From positions 209,501-273,500 of the forward strand of contig JACATO010001012.1 in the NCBI GenBank assembly GCA_018389105.1: a stretch of 64,000 bases of DNA, given 5' to 3'. The position numbers and the translations under genes were made by a program. Positions 13,660-27,300 of this stretch are shown one piece after another. The notes beneath the pieces were generated by a model. The model worked only from the letters and a program-made list of their open reading frames with translations. It made no database searches and was not told the DNA's origin. The stretch is from Nautilus pompilius (lineage: Eukaryota > Mollusca > Cephalopoda > Nautilida > Nautilidae). The stretch's first letter is position 1. Each line of letters begins with the position of its first letter.

Positions 13660-14290
13660 GGGTATTCAAAATACTCACAAGTACTTCTAGAGTTTTACTG
13701 ACACTGATTATACCATTTTCCTTGACTCTTTGGCATAATTCACGCCACAAACAAATTCATTGGGGTTCAGAACTGGAAATTAAGAGAGGAAGGGAAAACC
13801 ATGTTGCACCTGATTATTCTTTAGGAAAGTATTCAGCTTTGCAATATGCTTTAGATTATTATTTTGTTGCAGTATAAGCAAATAATGCTATGATGAAATT
13901 GCATGGTACTGTAGAATACTGATATCTCGCTCTTTTGTGAAAACCTCATCAATTTCCATCAAGTTTCTAGCCAAACAATCCCATAATTTCACATCTCCAT
14001 CACCATGCTTAGTTATAGAGCAAAATGGCTTTTGGCCTCTCTTCTAACATATTATCATTGCTTAGAACTAAATGATTCAAACCTGCTCATATCAGACTAC
14101 AATACATGGCACCAGGGTGTAGTCTTGATGTTGTTTAGCTGAGTGAGTGAAGTCTTCTTTTCTTGTTATCTAAGCAAAAGATTTTTAGCTGCCATTCAGC
14201 CAATCAGACCAATCTCTCTAACAATCTCTTTGGTGGTAGGGGTTGAGATGTTGACTGTTGCAGTGAAATCGTTGTTACCAGTTAATCAGA
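13660..14290 (-). pseudogene. Tc1-like transposase fossil (copy 1)
   Basis: Reading the minus strand through several frameshifts gives consecutive Tc1 transposase landmarks. These are a helix-turn-helix remnant (TVNISTPTTKEIVREIGLIG, about 14190-14255), SDMSRFESFSSK matching the conserved SDESxFxxFG block (about 14058-14095), YVRREAK, a WGCFA-like LWDCLARN, ISILQYHAISS, NNNLKHIAK where the DNxPKH catalytic block is expected, and LNPNEFVCGV in place of SPDLNPIExxW. Many stops and lost catalytic residues make it dead. It lies downstream of the SPEF2 3' end. Confidence 0.75.
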
Positions 14291-15129
14291 AGAATGGGTT
14301 TTCTCTAAACTTTCAAACCAGCAACCTATCTTTTCATTCTTTGGTATTTCTCTTTTATCCTCATTCCTTTAAGTTCATGGCTAAACCAGTTGATTTACTC
14401 TATAAATGATTGCTTACACACTTTCCTGTGTAACATCAGCTACCTCCACAATTTTCCATTACAAGTAACCAATAAAAGGCAATGATGGATGACCACCTCA
14501 TTTCATATGGAATTTTGTTTTTAGGTGGCATTTCCATTTACTTAACACATTATAGGAAACATCAATAATGATGTCCATTAATGTTTATACAAAAACATAG
14601 AATAAGCTAGCAATTATACAGATTAGTAGGAAAAAAATATTGGTGAAGTACAATAGCATCATGCCTTTAATGTGAACTAAATTCTACATTCATAGAAATA
14701 ACTTGTTCTATGATACATGAGTCATCAGGTTTTTATGTCATTCTTAATAGCATTGTTTACATCAAACATATGTAAAATCATTATATTTACTAAAAATACA
14801 GTATTTGCTATTTGTCTCTGTTTAATAATAATTTACATATGAGACTCAGAATTCTTATGAATATTATAGAAGCTTTACAAAATTTCTGATTTTGTCACAA
14901 GAAGAATCTCTGCCTTTGCTTCGTAATTTGTTTTTTTTTCATAGTTAAAGATGATAAACTGGTTGAAAAATGTAAAGCCAAATCAATTAATGATTCCATG
15001 GAAGAGGATTTGAGTCTTTCTAATATTGCTTTTGAAAGGAAATAATCATGAAAACAATAGATAGTAATAAATGATTAACTGATAAGTACCACAAAAATTT
15101 CTGAAATCACCAACAACAGCAAAAAATAG
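14291..15129. other. Intergenic spacer before the SPEF2 3' end
   Basis: AT-rich; no coding signal seen. Confidence 0.4.
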
Positions 15130-15135
15130 TTTATT
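15130..15135 (-). terminator. Polyadenylation signal AATAAA for SPEF2
   Basis: AATAAA is read on the minus strand 109 bases after the SPEF2 stop codon. Its distance and position make it the likely 3' processing signal. AT-rich DNA gives many chance AATAAA hits, so support comes from location only. Confidence 0.5.
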
Positions 15136-15243
15136 TTGCAGAAAATTTTGACAGTTGCAACCAAATTTATCTGTACATAAGCCCAAAAACAGAACAAGAA
15201 AGAAAAAAATCACAGGCTTATGGCTAGGTATCTTTAAGAATAA

Positions 15244-15318
15244 CTATTCAGTTGCCTTACAGTCAAGGTTTACCTCTGTGAGAGATTCTGTCTGGCAAGA
15301 GAGAATGCCCTTTATATT
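15244..15318 (-). CDS. SPEF2: SPEF2 terminal coding exon with stop codon
   Basis: The acceptor (TTTTTCAG) at 15319-15320 enters in phase 0. The exon encodes 24 residues (NIKGILSCQTES... KATE) followed by TAG at 15244-15246. The intron before it, 15319-19678, is long and contains a hAT MITE and a Tc1 fossil. The match in phase, the good pyrimidine-AG and the downstream polyadenylation signal support this as the last exon. It is short and not clearly conserved, so an alternative last exon is possible. Confidence 0.65.
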   Translation of the reverse strand, partial: NIKGILSCQTESLTEVNLDCKATE

Positions 15319-18300
15319 CTGAAAAAGATATGAAAAAAATTTCACTTTTCTAATAATTTATTAACAAATATTGTTAGTGTTCAAAGGGTTAATTAACCTC
15401 GCGTAGCAGTTAAAAGCAGATGCTCCAGTATACAATGAATATAGTCAAATAAAACATTATTACTGGTAATTTTTTTGGTATAATTCTGTAATCAGAATTA
15501 GCAAAACAGTTTATGGTAAATACATTAGATCAGTACATGGAGATAATTTGACCCCTTTTTTGGAAAGGGGGAATAACAAACATTTAAATTTATGGATATT
15601 TCAGTAATTCATTCATCATGATTATGCTCCTGTAGTGCACCACACTGAATATATGTCATGCCATGACTACCAGAAGTTAAGAATGCCTCATACTCAAAGT
15701 TCCAGAAATAATGAAAACACATCCAAGCCTAGTGGCCACCAACCCACCAAATCGACCCTAAAAAGGAAAGGGGGAAATTATATATTTCTTTGCTAGCTCA
15801 AGGAGTAACATGCCAGTAACTTAATGTTTCAGTATCTATGTAAAATCCATTTGTACCCAGGGGCGTAGCTAATAGGGGGCGGCAGGGGCGGTCCGCCCCG
15901 GGCGGCATGTTTTGGGGGGCGGCATTTTTTGGTCCGAGTGCGCGTTTGTCAAACTTAGTTCAGGACAGACAGTATGTTACATATATAATGTATTTTTTCG
16001 TTCTATTTTTCCAGATATTATTTTTTTCCTGAATTTTTCGTTCAATTTTTAATGGTAGTTTTTTGAAAGGAAGAAAGTTTTTCTAAAATTTGCTGTAAAA
16101 GAAATTTGCTCACTTGAAGTGAGTCACTTCTAATTAATTTTGAATTGAATATCAATATTTTCTCATTATATATTTGATAATTTTTATTTTCTAATAGTAC
16201 TTTTTTTTCAATAAATAAATAAATAAAAAATGAATTTTTTGGAGGTTTTGAAATTCTACGTTATTTAGAGGGCGGCAAATTCTACGACCAACACGGGCGG
16301 CACAAACGCTAGCTACGCCCCTGTTTGTACCAGTAAATGTTCTGTCAGGAAGGATCTGACAAATCTTTAGTGAGTAACTATGAGATTTCCCCCACTGTTT
16401 TAGCAGATATATGTAGAAGTTATCCAGAAATATGTGGGTATAGAGTTAAAAACCCTGAAAATAAAAATTCATCATTTAAAGGTATCTTTTGCTATTATTA
16501 CCCTATACATCTGTTTCAACTTGCTCTAGCCTAAACCTGTTCAGTAAAGTCACAAGATTATAGATAAATATTATCCTATGCTGACAGTGTATACTGATAA
16601 AAACAATGTAGAGTTATTGTAATATATATTCTACAAATTTACTGAGCATAAAATTTGACAATTTTGGACATTTTGAATCTTTCAATGTATTTAATGGGAT
16701 CTATACCCCCCCAAAAGTCACATGACTTTTATGTATGGTAATCTCTGACTTGCAGTACAGTATTGCACCTTGTCATCCAGATGTCTGATGCAGTCTTGTG
16801 GCAGGTATTCCACTCTGTCAAAATTTGATGCAGTTCTGGAATAGCCCCAGAAGCACATGGTTGCTGTCCAATTCTCCTAGAAAGCTCATTCTAAACATGT
16901 TCTATGGGGTTCAGGTTGGAAGAACAAGTCAGCCATAGAAAAATTTTAATATTTTTCTTTTAAATGTGATTTACAACTGTTTTTTACATGTTGGGCCTTT
17001 GCATTATCCTCCATGTAGGTGAAATAATTTCCATGATCTCATACTAATGTTATAACAATAGGTCTAATGATCTTACCTATGTAATGCTGCTCTGTAACAG
17101 TTGTGACCAAGTTCACTTTTGTAGTCATATGACACAAACCTAGACTAGAACACCCTCCAAAACCAATTTCCTATTGGTTTAGTTCCTTCCAAATATGTAA
17201 ATACCCACCAACAAAGTAAAGGTTGAATTTACTCTCTTCAGATAAAAGAACCCAGCATCAGTCTGCCAAAGTCCAGTACAGGTAAGTCCTAATGCACTCT
17301 AATCTTGTCTTACAGTGTGTTGGTATCAGGGATGTGTGAAATACTGGATGTCTAGTGTGTAGCTGATCTTTACAATTATGTGGGAGATACAAGTTTCATG
17401 TACCTGTTGCATTTCATTACAGATTGAACATATTGAGAAAACATGATTATGTTGAGCCATATAGATGATGTAATGGTTATCATAATGGTCAGCTACTGCC
17501 ATGCCTTTCATTAACTAAACTGGTCTCTCTGTACTCTGCTAAAGTTGGTTGGTAACATTGTGTTACTTCATATTCAGCAGCCACATCAGTCTATCTACTC
17601 CTGACCTGACCTGCATTATCAAAGGAAAGGAAATGCCAGCAAAAAGAACCTCCAAGCCAAGTAAAAGAACAAGTTATTTAACTGTTTTCACCACCTGTAT
17701 AATTTGTGAGCTTTCTAAATGTAGTAAATGCTGTTTGTTCATATTTCTTTTGATCTGTTTGGTTGTTTTCACCATTTAACTGTTGAATCACATAATATAA
17801 TAAAAGGGCTGAGGAATTGCAAGTTAAATTCCATTTTTATCAATTTTCTTTATTTTATTTTGCAACCATCAATATAGATAAGCATATTAAATATATGCAG
17901 CCAAGTTAATTAATAAATGCTACTCTGAATATCTGAATAGGTGTAGGGGGCACATGTAACTACCATGTACATATTAGGGAAGAAGCCCCCCCTCCCCACA
18001 CACACACACAGTGCCCTGGACCTTTGTAAGCCTTAATGCAACCATGAAAGCCAGGCTGTAGCCTAGCTATGGCCAGGTACCACTAATCATCAGTAACTCC
18101 TCAAACTGCCATGCTCTTATTGTTAAGAAATTTTATTATGTGAACATTTGTGACAGGTATTATTCCCAGTTAGAGCATTGTTACACAAATTTTAAATCAC
18201 CCCATGATGTCATGACCTTTGCAGGTACACCCCACCAGAAACAGAGCCAACACTTGAAGCAATGGGTTTGTCAGGTGACTCAAGCCTTGAGTTGGCAAAG

Positions 18301-21300
18301 AGTTGAAGGATTGTATGACACCTTCTACAATGGTCCAGACAAAGATAAATAGTTGTACAAGAGGTCTCCTACAAATATCTCCACCATTGTTAAAAGTCAT
18401 GCATACAGTGAACAAAACAAGCAAGATGAACACAAAGGTGTCATATATAACAGCAGCTTCATTTTCAATGTCAACAAGTAAAATAAATAAATAAAAAACA
18501 CATTGAAAAGTCTGAAGCGGAAAATAAATGTTATTGAATTTTTCAGTATTTGATGAAAATACACATTTTCTAATAGAAAAAACGATAAAAATAGGACAAA
18601 TAGAAACTGTAGGTGAAAATAGCTAGAATTTTATATTGAATATAAAAACATCTGTTTTGAACTAATTAGATCAACTTTAATTCATATTAGTAAACTATGT
18701 GAGATAATTATTTTCAGAAGTACTTTGATTAACATAGCTAAGCATTTAGATTATACTTTACTGGTGAGGTTAGGTAAGTCATATATACCAATGATAAAAT
18801 GTGCTTAAAATTATTATAGACATGAAATGTGCAGATATTAATAAACATTATTCAGCTATCAGCAAATAAAGAAATGAGTCAAGGCTTGATACCAGGAAAG
18901 TTTTAGTAGGTCAATTTTGGGTAAGTGATGCAGATTACAGTGTTATCATTTACCCATTGTTGCTTTGTAAAGTGACACTAATTACAAACTTGTACATATT
19001 CTATAAATAACTAGGAGAATTCACTATTAACTCTCTACTGTTGAAGTTTTATTTCTGTAAATATTTTCAATAAAAATAAAAGAAGTTCCCTAAAGTGTTA
19101 AAGCCCATATCATCAGGATTTTCTATCAAGAAGAAAATTCTACTGAACAGCAATCTGAATAATATTATAAATAATAAGTAAAATGAAAATTAAATATATT
19201 AAGTACTGGGTTATTTTCAAAATGATATAGATATAAGTAAATCTGAAATTTACCAACTTTCATTTTAAGTATGTGAGTTATTTTCTAAGTAATATTAGAC
19301 TTCTACACATACGAGATATGTTGTTCATTTTAAAACTAAAGTCTGGATCTTTCTAACTTGCTACAGTGGCTGTTTGGAAACTTTTGAACTAATTTCAAGA
19401 AAAAATGTGAGATGGATGTTAATAGCTAGTTTTGTAAAGAAGTTAGATACCGTGCAATCTTACTAAAGTCAAGCAGATAAACCATTTTGTGCAGATAACT
19501 AAAGAGGTGATTCTATCAATGTTGCAAAAGTCATGTGGAATACTTGGTACTGGCAGTATTCTATTGCATAACTAATATTTTTTCCTAATGAATTAATAAC
19601 ATATTTTATTAGTAAAAGATTACTTTTTAGCTCTCAAATTCCTATGAGTATGAACTCTCACAAAAAATATTTACTTACTACAAACAGGAATGATTGGCAG
19701 TTGGCTACTATATACTGAATCAGGGGATGTCCAGCAAGAATTCTGTAAGGCAGTGGCTGGCCGTTCTCACTTCCTAACTCCCAATAGACATTTAATAGTT
19801 GTTCCTTGGAAACAAAAAATGAAGGATAGGTAGAAATTACAAACATTTTTGGGTTTGAGAATATCTACTTGATAAAATTAGTGTAAATAACAACAGTATT
19901 AACATAGTTGCTTGCTACTGTTCTGTAAGAGTAGTTAGTGCAGTGGCACAGTGATTAGGCTACTGGGTTGCCAAATCTGAGAGCCTGAGGGGACTGGCTT
20001 AGTTTGGTGTACCTTTGTGGTGTGGATTCTTCTTCACTAGTTGGCGATGTGGGTTCCCTCTCAAATCTAAAAATAAAAACTTCTCATCTGGTAGGGTTTT
20101 CCGGTACGCATGGTAAAGGTTCCATGGGTAAAACTTGATTGGCTTTGTACCTTGACCACTATTCACCAAGGTAATTTGCCTGGTAAACAAGACTAATATC
20201 CCACATCTTCCCCTTCTAGCTCCATGATGAGGGAGGTATCCTTAGACCTCAAAAGTCAGGAGAGAGTTCACAAAGTAGAAGAGAAAATGTAACTTGTATA
20301 CAATTAGTTAATGTGAGCTCTCTCCAATCAACAGTATAGCATAATTCTAAAAAGAGAAACACTTTTGCCATAATTTGTTTTGTGCTATATCTCTTAGCCT
20401 TATGTAAAGTTTCCTTTAGACAAACCCTATTTGTGTAGTTCAAGAACAATTTTCTGTGACTTGTAAAATATATAGTTCAACTTTTCTTTGTGAATAAAAT
20501 ACTATCTGAAAACTTCTAGTCCTCCACACAATGAAAAAAAAAAGGGTTATTAGAATTTTGACCCTCTGCTTGTCGTTTGTTTAACAATTTAATTTGCATT
20601 TTTGTTTAGTCTGCCTGAATATTTAATAATGATACATGATTGTGGCAGTTAAAAAAGGCTTCTTTAAGGTATAACATTTCGGTTTCAGCTATAGCACATA
20701 AAAGGTAAATATACACACAGTATATGCTTACTGATATTTGAAAAGTTGACATAATATATTTCAATGACCTTTCTGTGCAGGATTATATATATATACACTA
20801 TCCAGTTACATTCATCAAGTTATTTACCAGATCTTCAGTAATGCTAAAAACGCTGACATTTTAAGCTCTGAATTGAGCATTGCCATATCTCCAAAAATAT
20901 GACACAGACCTGCCTTCTCCCATCCACTCATGTACACATGAACTTTTATTTAATAAAATATCTAATTTATTTAAAATTCTTATATATAGGTACCAAGTAT
21001 ACTTTTTGACACTTTGCTTCAGGATTTTCCACAAATATGTTTTGAAGCTAGTGAATGATTATAGATTAAAATAGTCAATATAACATCTAAGAAAGAAAAA
21101 AATATTAGGAACTGTTTCCTACACAAGATCCCCAACTCACCATAGACGTTATGTCATCAGGATCTGGTGAAGCCCCCAAAGTCTTACTGTAGCCACTGCC
21201 TCCATGATGAAGAACCTGTAATGTCAAATGTTTGGTGATTAACAATTAACCAGTGGATTCAAAAGTTTCTGCTCTTGGGCCTATTCATTTTTTTTTCTAT

Positions 21301-24300
21301 GTATAGTTTAGCAAAAGGAACTATATAGGTACATGCAGTCAGAGAGGAAGTGTGCTTTAAACTATATTTTAAAAATCTCATGAATAAAATATGAGTACAA
21401 TAAAATCATTCCAAACCAACATTACATGACTACTAATAAAACATTTGCTAATGTTTAATTGAAAAAGTTTCTTATAAATCTTATATTTATGTGCTTTACT
21501 GATGATTTAAAAATCTACTATATCTATATGTACATTAGAAACTAATATACAAACCATGGATGTCCAAGATATTGACCAAAGAAAATAACACATCTAAAAT
21601 TTATACCGATTGCATCAATTTTAGAATTTGTTTAAACTTTTAGTTTGTTTCAAGGAAAAAAATAATCAGAAACTTACATTAAATAAAGCTTCAATGGGTA
21701 TCATTTCATCCAAGATGTTTTCCACAATAGTTGGCAATGGTACTGCAACTGCTTCATCAGTAGTTGATATTATGGCAGCTGAAGATGTTTCTTTATCAGC
21801 TGTAACAATTGGTGATCCACCATCTGGAGATGTTCCTTTACCAACCTTCATGGTTGGTGAAATGGAAACTGTAGATGTTTTTTCATTGACCATAATAGGC
21901 TGTGATACTAAGTCTGAAGATATCTTTTTATCAACCATAGTGGGTGATACTTCAGTTGCAGCTATCTTTTCATCCACAATATCAGTTGTAGATGTTTTTT
22001 TATTACCCATGTGAGTTAGGGATATTAAGGATGCAGACGTTTGTTTATCAACCATGTTAACTGATGATATGGAAGCTGGAGAAGTATTTTTATCAACTGT
22101 ATATTCCAGAGAGTGTGTAATTGGTGATGTACTTACATCAACCATATCAAATAATCGTGATACTTCAGATTCTCTTTGATTGATGATAGCAATTAATCTG
22201 GCAGAACTGTCAAATAAACAACAACAACAACTGTTAAAATCTTTTGCAAAAAAAAAGCATTTGAAATTCCTACCAGTTCTTCATATTTTACAGAAACCAC
22301 ACAAGTAAAGAATTGCAATATGATGCAAAATGTACACACAATTAACTCTAAATACTACAGATAAAATGTACTGATGCTATGGAAGTACAATGGCAATAAA
22401 TCATTTTAATACTTTAAGGGAAACTATACCAACACAGATGTTCTTTCTGCAAATAAATGAATATTCCTTTTAAAATATAAGCTTTGAACTTGAAAATATG
22501 GATTGTGCTATTTTTAACAAAATGTGGTAATGGCTGAGCTGTCTACCTACATTTCATCGTTTTTCTTGGTCTTCAAAATGTGGTACATTGAAGCAAGGCT
22601 GAGTGCCTGGTAAAAACCAGTTCTGGCATCAGTGGAAGCACAAAAATAAAGCAGCTTAGAAATAGAAGAAACAAACAAAAATGAACAACACAGTATTAAA
22701 TGTTTAAAATGTTTGCATACCTTTTAGCAAGAAAGAAATTTTAAAGAAAGTCCTTGAAAAAATATTTCATGTACACAGGATATTTACTGTACATTGAAAT
22801 TATGGGGATTTTAAAATCTTGACTTTTCCTTGCCAAATGAATGTCATATATTAGCACAATGATGCTAAGAAGAAAAGTTTAAAAGTTTAGAACATCTAAA
22901 ATACAGATATATATATATACACATACAAAAACTTCTCTTCTTGCTCCTGTTTTAAAATTTTATCCATTTAGCCTAATTTTAGAGCACTTAGCATGTACCA
23001 CTCATTAAAATCAAAGAAACAAAATTCCTAATTCCTGTTATACCTGGCCAACAAGTTCCTACACTTATACAGTTGATAATTCTCTCTTAATAAGTTTAAA
23101 ATATAAAAAAGAAGGTAACACACAAAGCACTAAAACTCAGAAAAATAAATGGCCCCTTTTTCTGAAAAAAATCTGTTCATTTGCAAAATATTTTCATTCT
23201 AAAAAGAAAACATGTTCTGTACGTTATTGAACCCTAACCCAAGGAAAGAAATGACACAAAATATAGAGAAATCTGGAAGAACGAAAAAAATTTTGGGTAG
23301 AAAACGCTTACAGCATACTGAGCTAATAAATATTATTTTTTAGCAAATATTTGTTACCATTTTAATATACTTATAATGCAATCATTAAACATGTTGTGAT
23401 TTTAAAATTTAAATGACTAAAAAATTTTCAGTGTAAGCATGCTTACAGCTCTGCATGCTATGATAACTTCTTAAATCTTACTGATTGGCATTTTCCATTT
23501 TAATAGGTCTGCATACTACAGCAAAATATGTAAAGGATTTTGTATGAGAGGAAAATTTGTTCAAACAAACCATATCAACATAATATAGCAATGGAACTTC
23601 TTGGCTGTAATCTGCAAAGATGTCAAATAATGCTTTCTTCAAGTGAGCAAGTCTGTTAAATTTGGGTCTTGTGTCTTTTGATCTCTCCTGTTTTTCGTTA
23701 AACCATAAATCTGTCTGAAAAACAAAATTTAAATAAAAGCACCTCATACATTGATAGCTACCATTCTTTTTTAAAAAAGCCAATGGAAGTAGATCATTGT
23801 TTCCAGTGTCAACCATACTCTTCAACCACCTACCCAGCCATACTGTATGCTGTTGAGGTATCCCATCCTGTCTTCATCCATTAGCATAAACTTATAAAGA
23901 GTTGCTTTCAGCTGTTCAAAGTTTGGACATGGAAGTGGTTGGCACAAATATAGTAGAAACCTGTGCCAATCTACATATCCTGTGACTGATGACAGACTGT
24001 TAGCAATGTCTTTTATCTGAAATGGTAACAAAGTAACAAATTAGTGCCAGCCAATATGTAAGGTGCAGTTCTATCATCAATAAACGAAAGTGATATATAA
24101 TTATCGCAATACATTCATGATCATATTTATATTACATCTGGTAAAGTGGAATTCCAGTATTTATCATTCAAGAAAAGTCTTTCAATACTTAAACTTATCC
24201 TTATTTCTTCAATATGTAAAAACATATATTACAGCTTCAGGTACAAAATATGAACTTACTTTTGGCAGTACTCTAATAGAATGCATCCCAAAGATAAATT

Positions 24301-27300
24301 AAACATTTTCCCCATATTCCAAAAAAAGTTACAAAAGAAATTAAGTTTTGTTATCCAATATTCTGACCTGATACACTAAAATTAAAACAGAATTTCAAGT
24401 TTGAACTTAAAAAAATAATAATAGAATGTTTTCATATCATTACTGTACTGTAGTTTCAATTGTTTCTTTTATTTCATGTATTTAAAAGATTTCAAGAAAT
24501 AGTAACAAAAAGGGACGATTGTTAACACTTTTTGAAGGACTTTAACAAACCAATGCTTTCATGTTATATCAACATGACTTTGTCAAAAAGATAAATAAAA
24601 TATTAACTATATTTTTAAAACATGAAGACAACACTTTAATGAAATCCATCTGTACTGATTGGTCTTCTCAGTGTTCATGAGAAAGGGCAAAAAAACATCC
24701 CAGCCAAGTGTATAATTAATAGACCTGTCTCTGGTTGTATGTACACCAACATATTATGGTTGCTAACTGATCAGAAGTCAGAGTGCGGCTGCTCAAAATA
24801 CTGTTCAGGGAAGAATGCTGACATACGTTGGCTGGCTGACAGCTGATTGATATTCAAGTATATGGAAAGCTGCTGCCAGTTTGTTTAACTGCTGTATATT
24901 ACCAGAATATGTAATTACATGTGGATGTTGACTTAGCTGACCAGTGCCATGATTTTATAAACTAGTAGTAGGATTTCAGCAAATTTACTTCATCTTCTTT
25001 TTGTATTCATCTGAAATGTACTTATGATGATACACATTTTAACAGATGTTGTATAAACTGCACACCAGCAGCCAGACAAATGAAAACACATATATAGTTC
25101 CAATGCATCAAAACTTGATTTTACAGGTAATAGGCTAATAGGGAAATTTAGATATACTTGCAAAATTACATGCTTCTGGAGCTGAAATTTATAAAATGAT
25201 GCTCAAATAGATAAAAGCTTTGTACAAAGTGTAATTTTCTTTTCAAATTAATCGATATCTTTTTCTTTTAAATGAAATAAAGATTAACCCAATATTTTAA
25301 ATGTTCATATATAAGCACATTAATGTTATTCAGAAAAAAATAGTTTATTGTGATCATGTCTTTTATTAATTAAAAAAATTATTTATTCATTCTCTATATT
25401 ACTACACAAAATTTGACTAAAAGAAACATTTTCTGTAACATTCTGTTATTTGATCATTTTTCACCTACATTATTATTATTATTAATCTAAATGATCCAGA
25501 AGAAGAGCTTTAACTCACCATGGAAGATGAGGCATTCATCCACAAATCTGGAAATTTGTCAGATCCATATAATATAGAGATCATGTTTTCTAGTGATTGC
25601 ACAAAAGACTTGCTTGTAATCACCCCAGATGCATCAGTTGATAAAAACTTAAAATAAAAAAAAAAAATGGATGACTTAATAAATACAATAGTTTAATCTT
25701 GGTAATGTTGCATTGCCATAAAATATTACAAAAATTTCTTTACTATTTATTAATGACCATTTCTAATTTCTATGAAAATATTTAATTATGTATGTATTTG
25801 ATAATTTGAAATAATGCATACTAAAACTGTATTCCATTAATAAACTATTAGTTACATACATTTTTAAAATTTCTAGATGCAGTCTTTCTCTCTTATTTTT
25901 GAAAACAAAAAAAGTACGTGATACAAGATGGAGTATACTGATTTATCTGCAAACCTTTTACCAACAGATTCTGATATAGTTTGAACAAATTTATACAAAA
26001 TAAAAAATTCTGGTTTATGAAATGTGAGGAAGTAAATAAAATACAAATCTATAACTTACATTTAAAAATTATTTTTAAATCAGTTGTGTGGGGAAGGCAG
26101 TCCAGATGTGTAGAGAAGTGATGAAGTATTAGCAAAACCATAAAAATAAAAGCAGGATGTTACTTATCAGTTACATGATAACTGAATGCTCCTGGAATGT
26201 ACTCTAGCATTACAAAATAAAAAGATTTATAGGCTAGAAATAAAAGTGAAGATGCTGAAATAAGAGGTTTCATTTTCCAAAGATTACAAAAACAGAAAAA
26301 AAAGATAAAACAGAAAGTAATACGTTGACTCATGTGTGTCATGATGGTTACCAACAGATTCTTTCTTTCTTTTTCTGTGCCCACAAAAAGAATGGAAAAA
26401 AAAAATTTTAGAAGACCCTGTCTTACAAAATATTACCTGCTTATGTAAAAAAAGAAGCTGTCTAACAGTGAAGTTCTCCTGACTGGGAAGTTCTTTTGGA
26501 GTTGGTGGAGGAGATGGGAAAGGTGATCTCAATACCTTATTCTCCTGAAGAGTAATAAAAAAAAAGATGGACACTGCTAAGTAGTGTTAATAACAACCTT
26601 ACACACAATTCTACCACTCAAGATCCATCAAACAGATACAAATAGGGCTAAATATAAATTACAAATGCAAATATCCAAACATTGACTGCAATAGATGTAA
26701 TAAATCACTTCTCACACACTATTCATCGAAAATGTTTATTCACTTAAAGCATAGATTTTCTTGGGTAATTCAAAGTACAGATTACTTCTAAAACAATAGT
26801 AAAAGAAATTTGCTACTGAACAAATCAAAGGGAAAGAACTGTTGACAAATCCTATGTTTAGGCTATGCATTTTCAAAATAATCTTGAGATCTACCTTATA
26901 AATATTAATATAAATATATTAGTCATTTTGTAATTTAATTTATTTTATAGTTTAGATAAAATAAATTATTGAATATTTAGATACTTAAAAAAGCCACCAC
27001 TAAGTATCAAGAGCATTAAAATTTCCACATTTAGAAAACATTTACTGGCCTTACAATGACACTGGGATGATTTTCTTCTATGCCTATATAAAATAAATGT
27101 TCTGTCTTTCAATATTCAGAACCTTTAAAAAGTCTAATGTAGGTGGAACAGATTTTAAAGTTGCTATATTTATTTTTGGTTTACTTAGAATTATTTTTCC
27201 ATCTTTGTTATACATGTCTGCATGCACCAATTTTTTCTTATGATGACAACCTGATAAATAAATGATAATTACAGTTAGTAAGATAACTGTTTGACATGTT

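Noticed and set aside
21628..22014. 128-codon plus-strand frame
   Set aside because: It is the antisense of the SPEF2 repeat exon; periodic sequence keeps several frames open.
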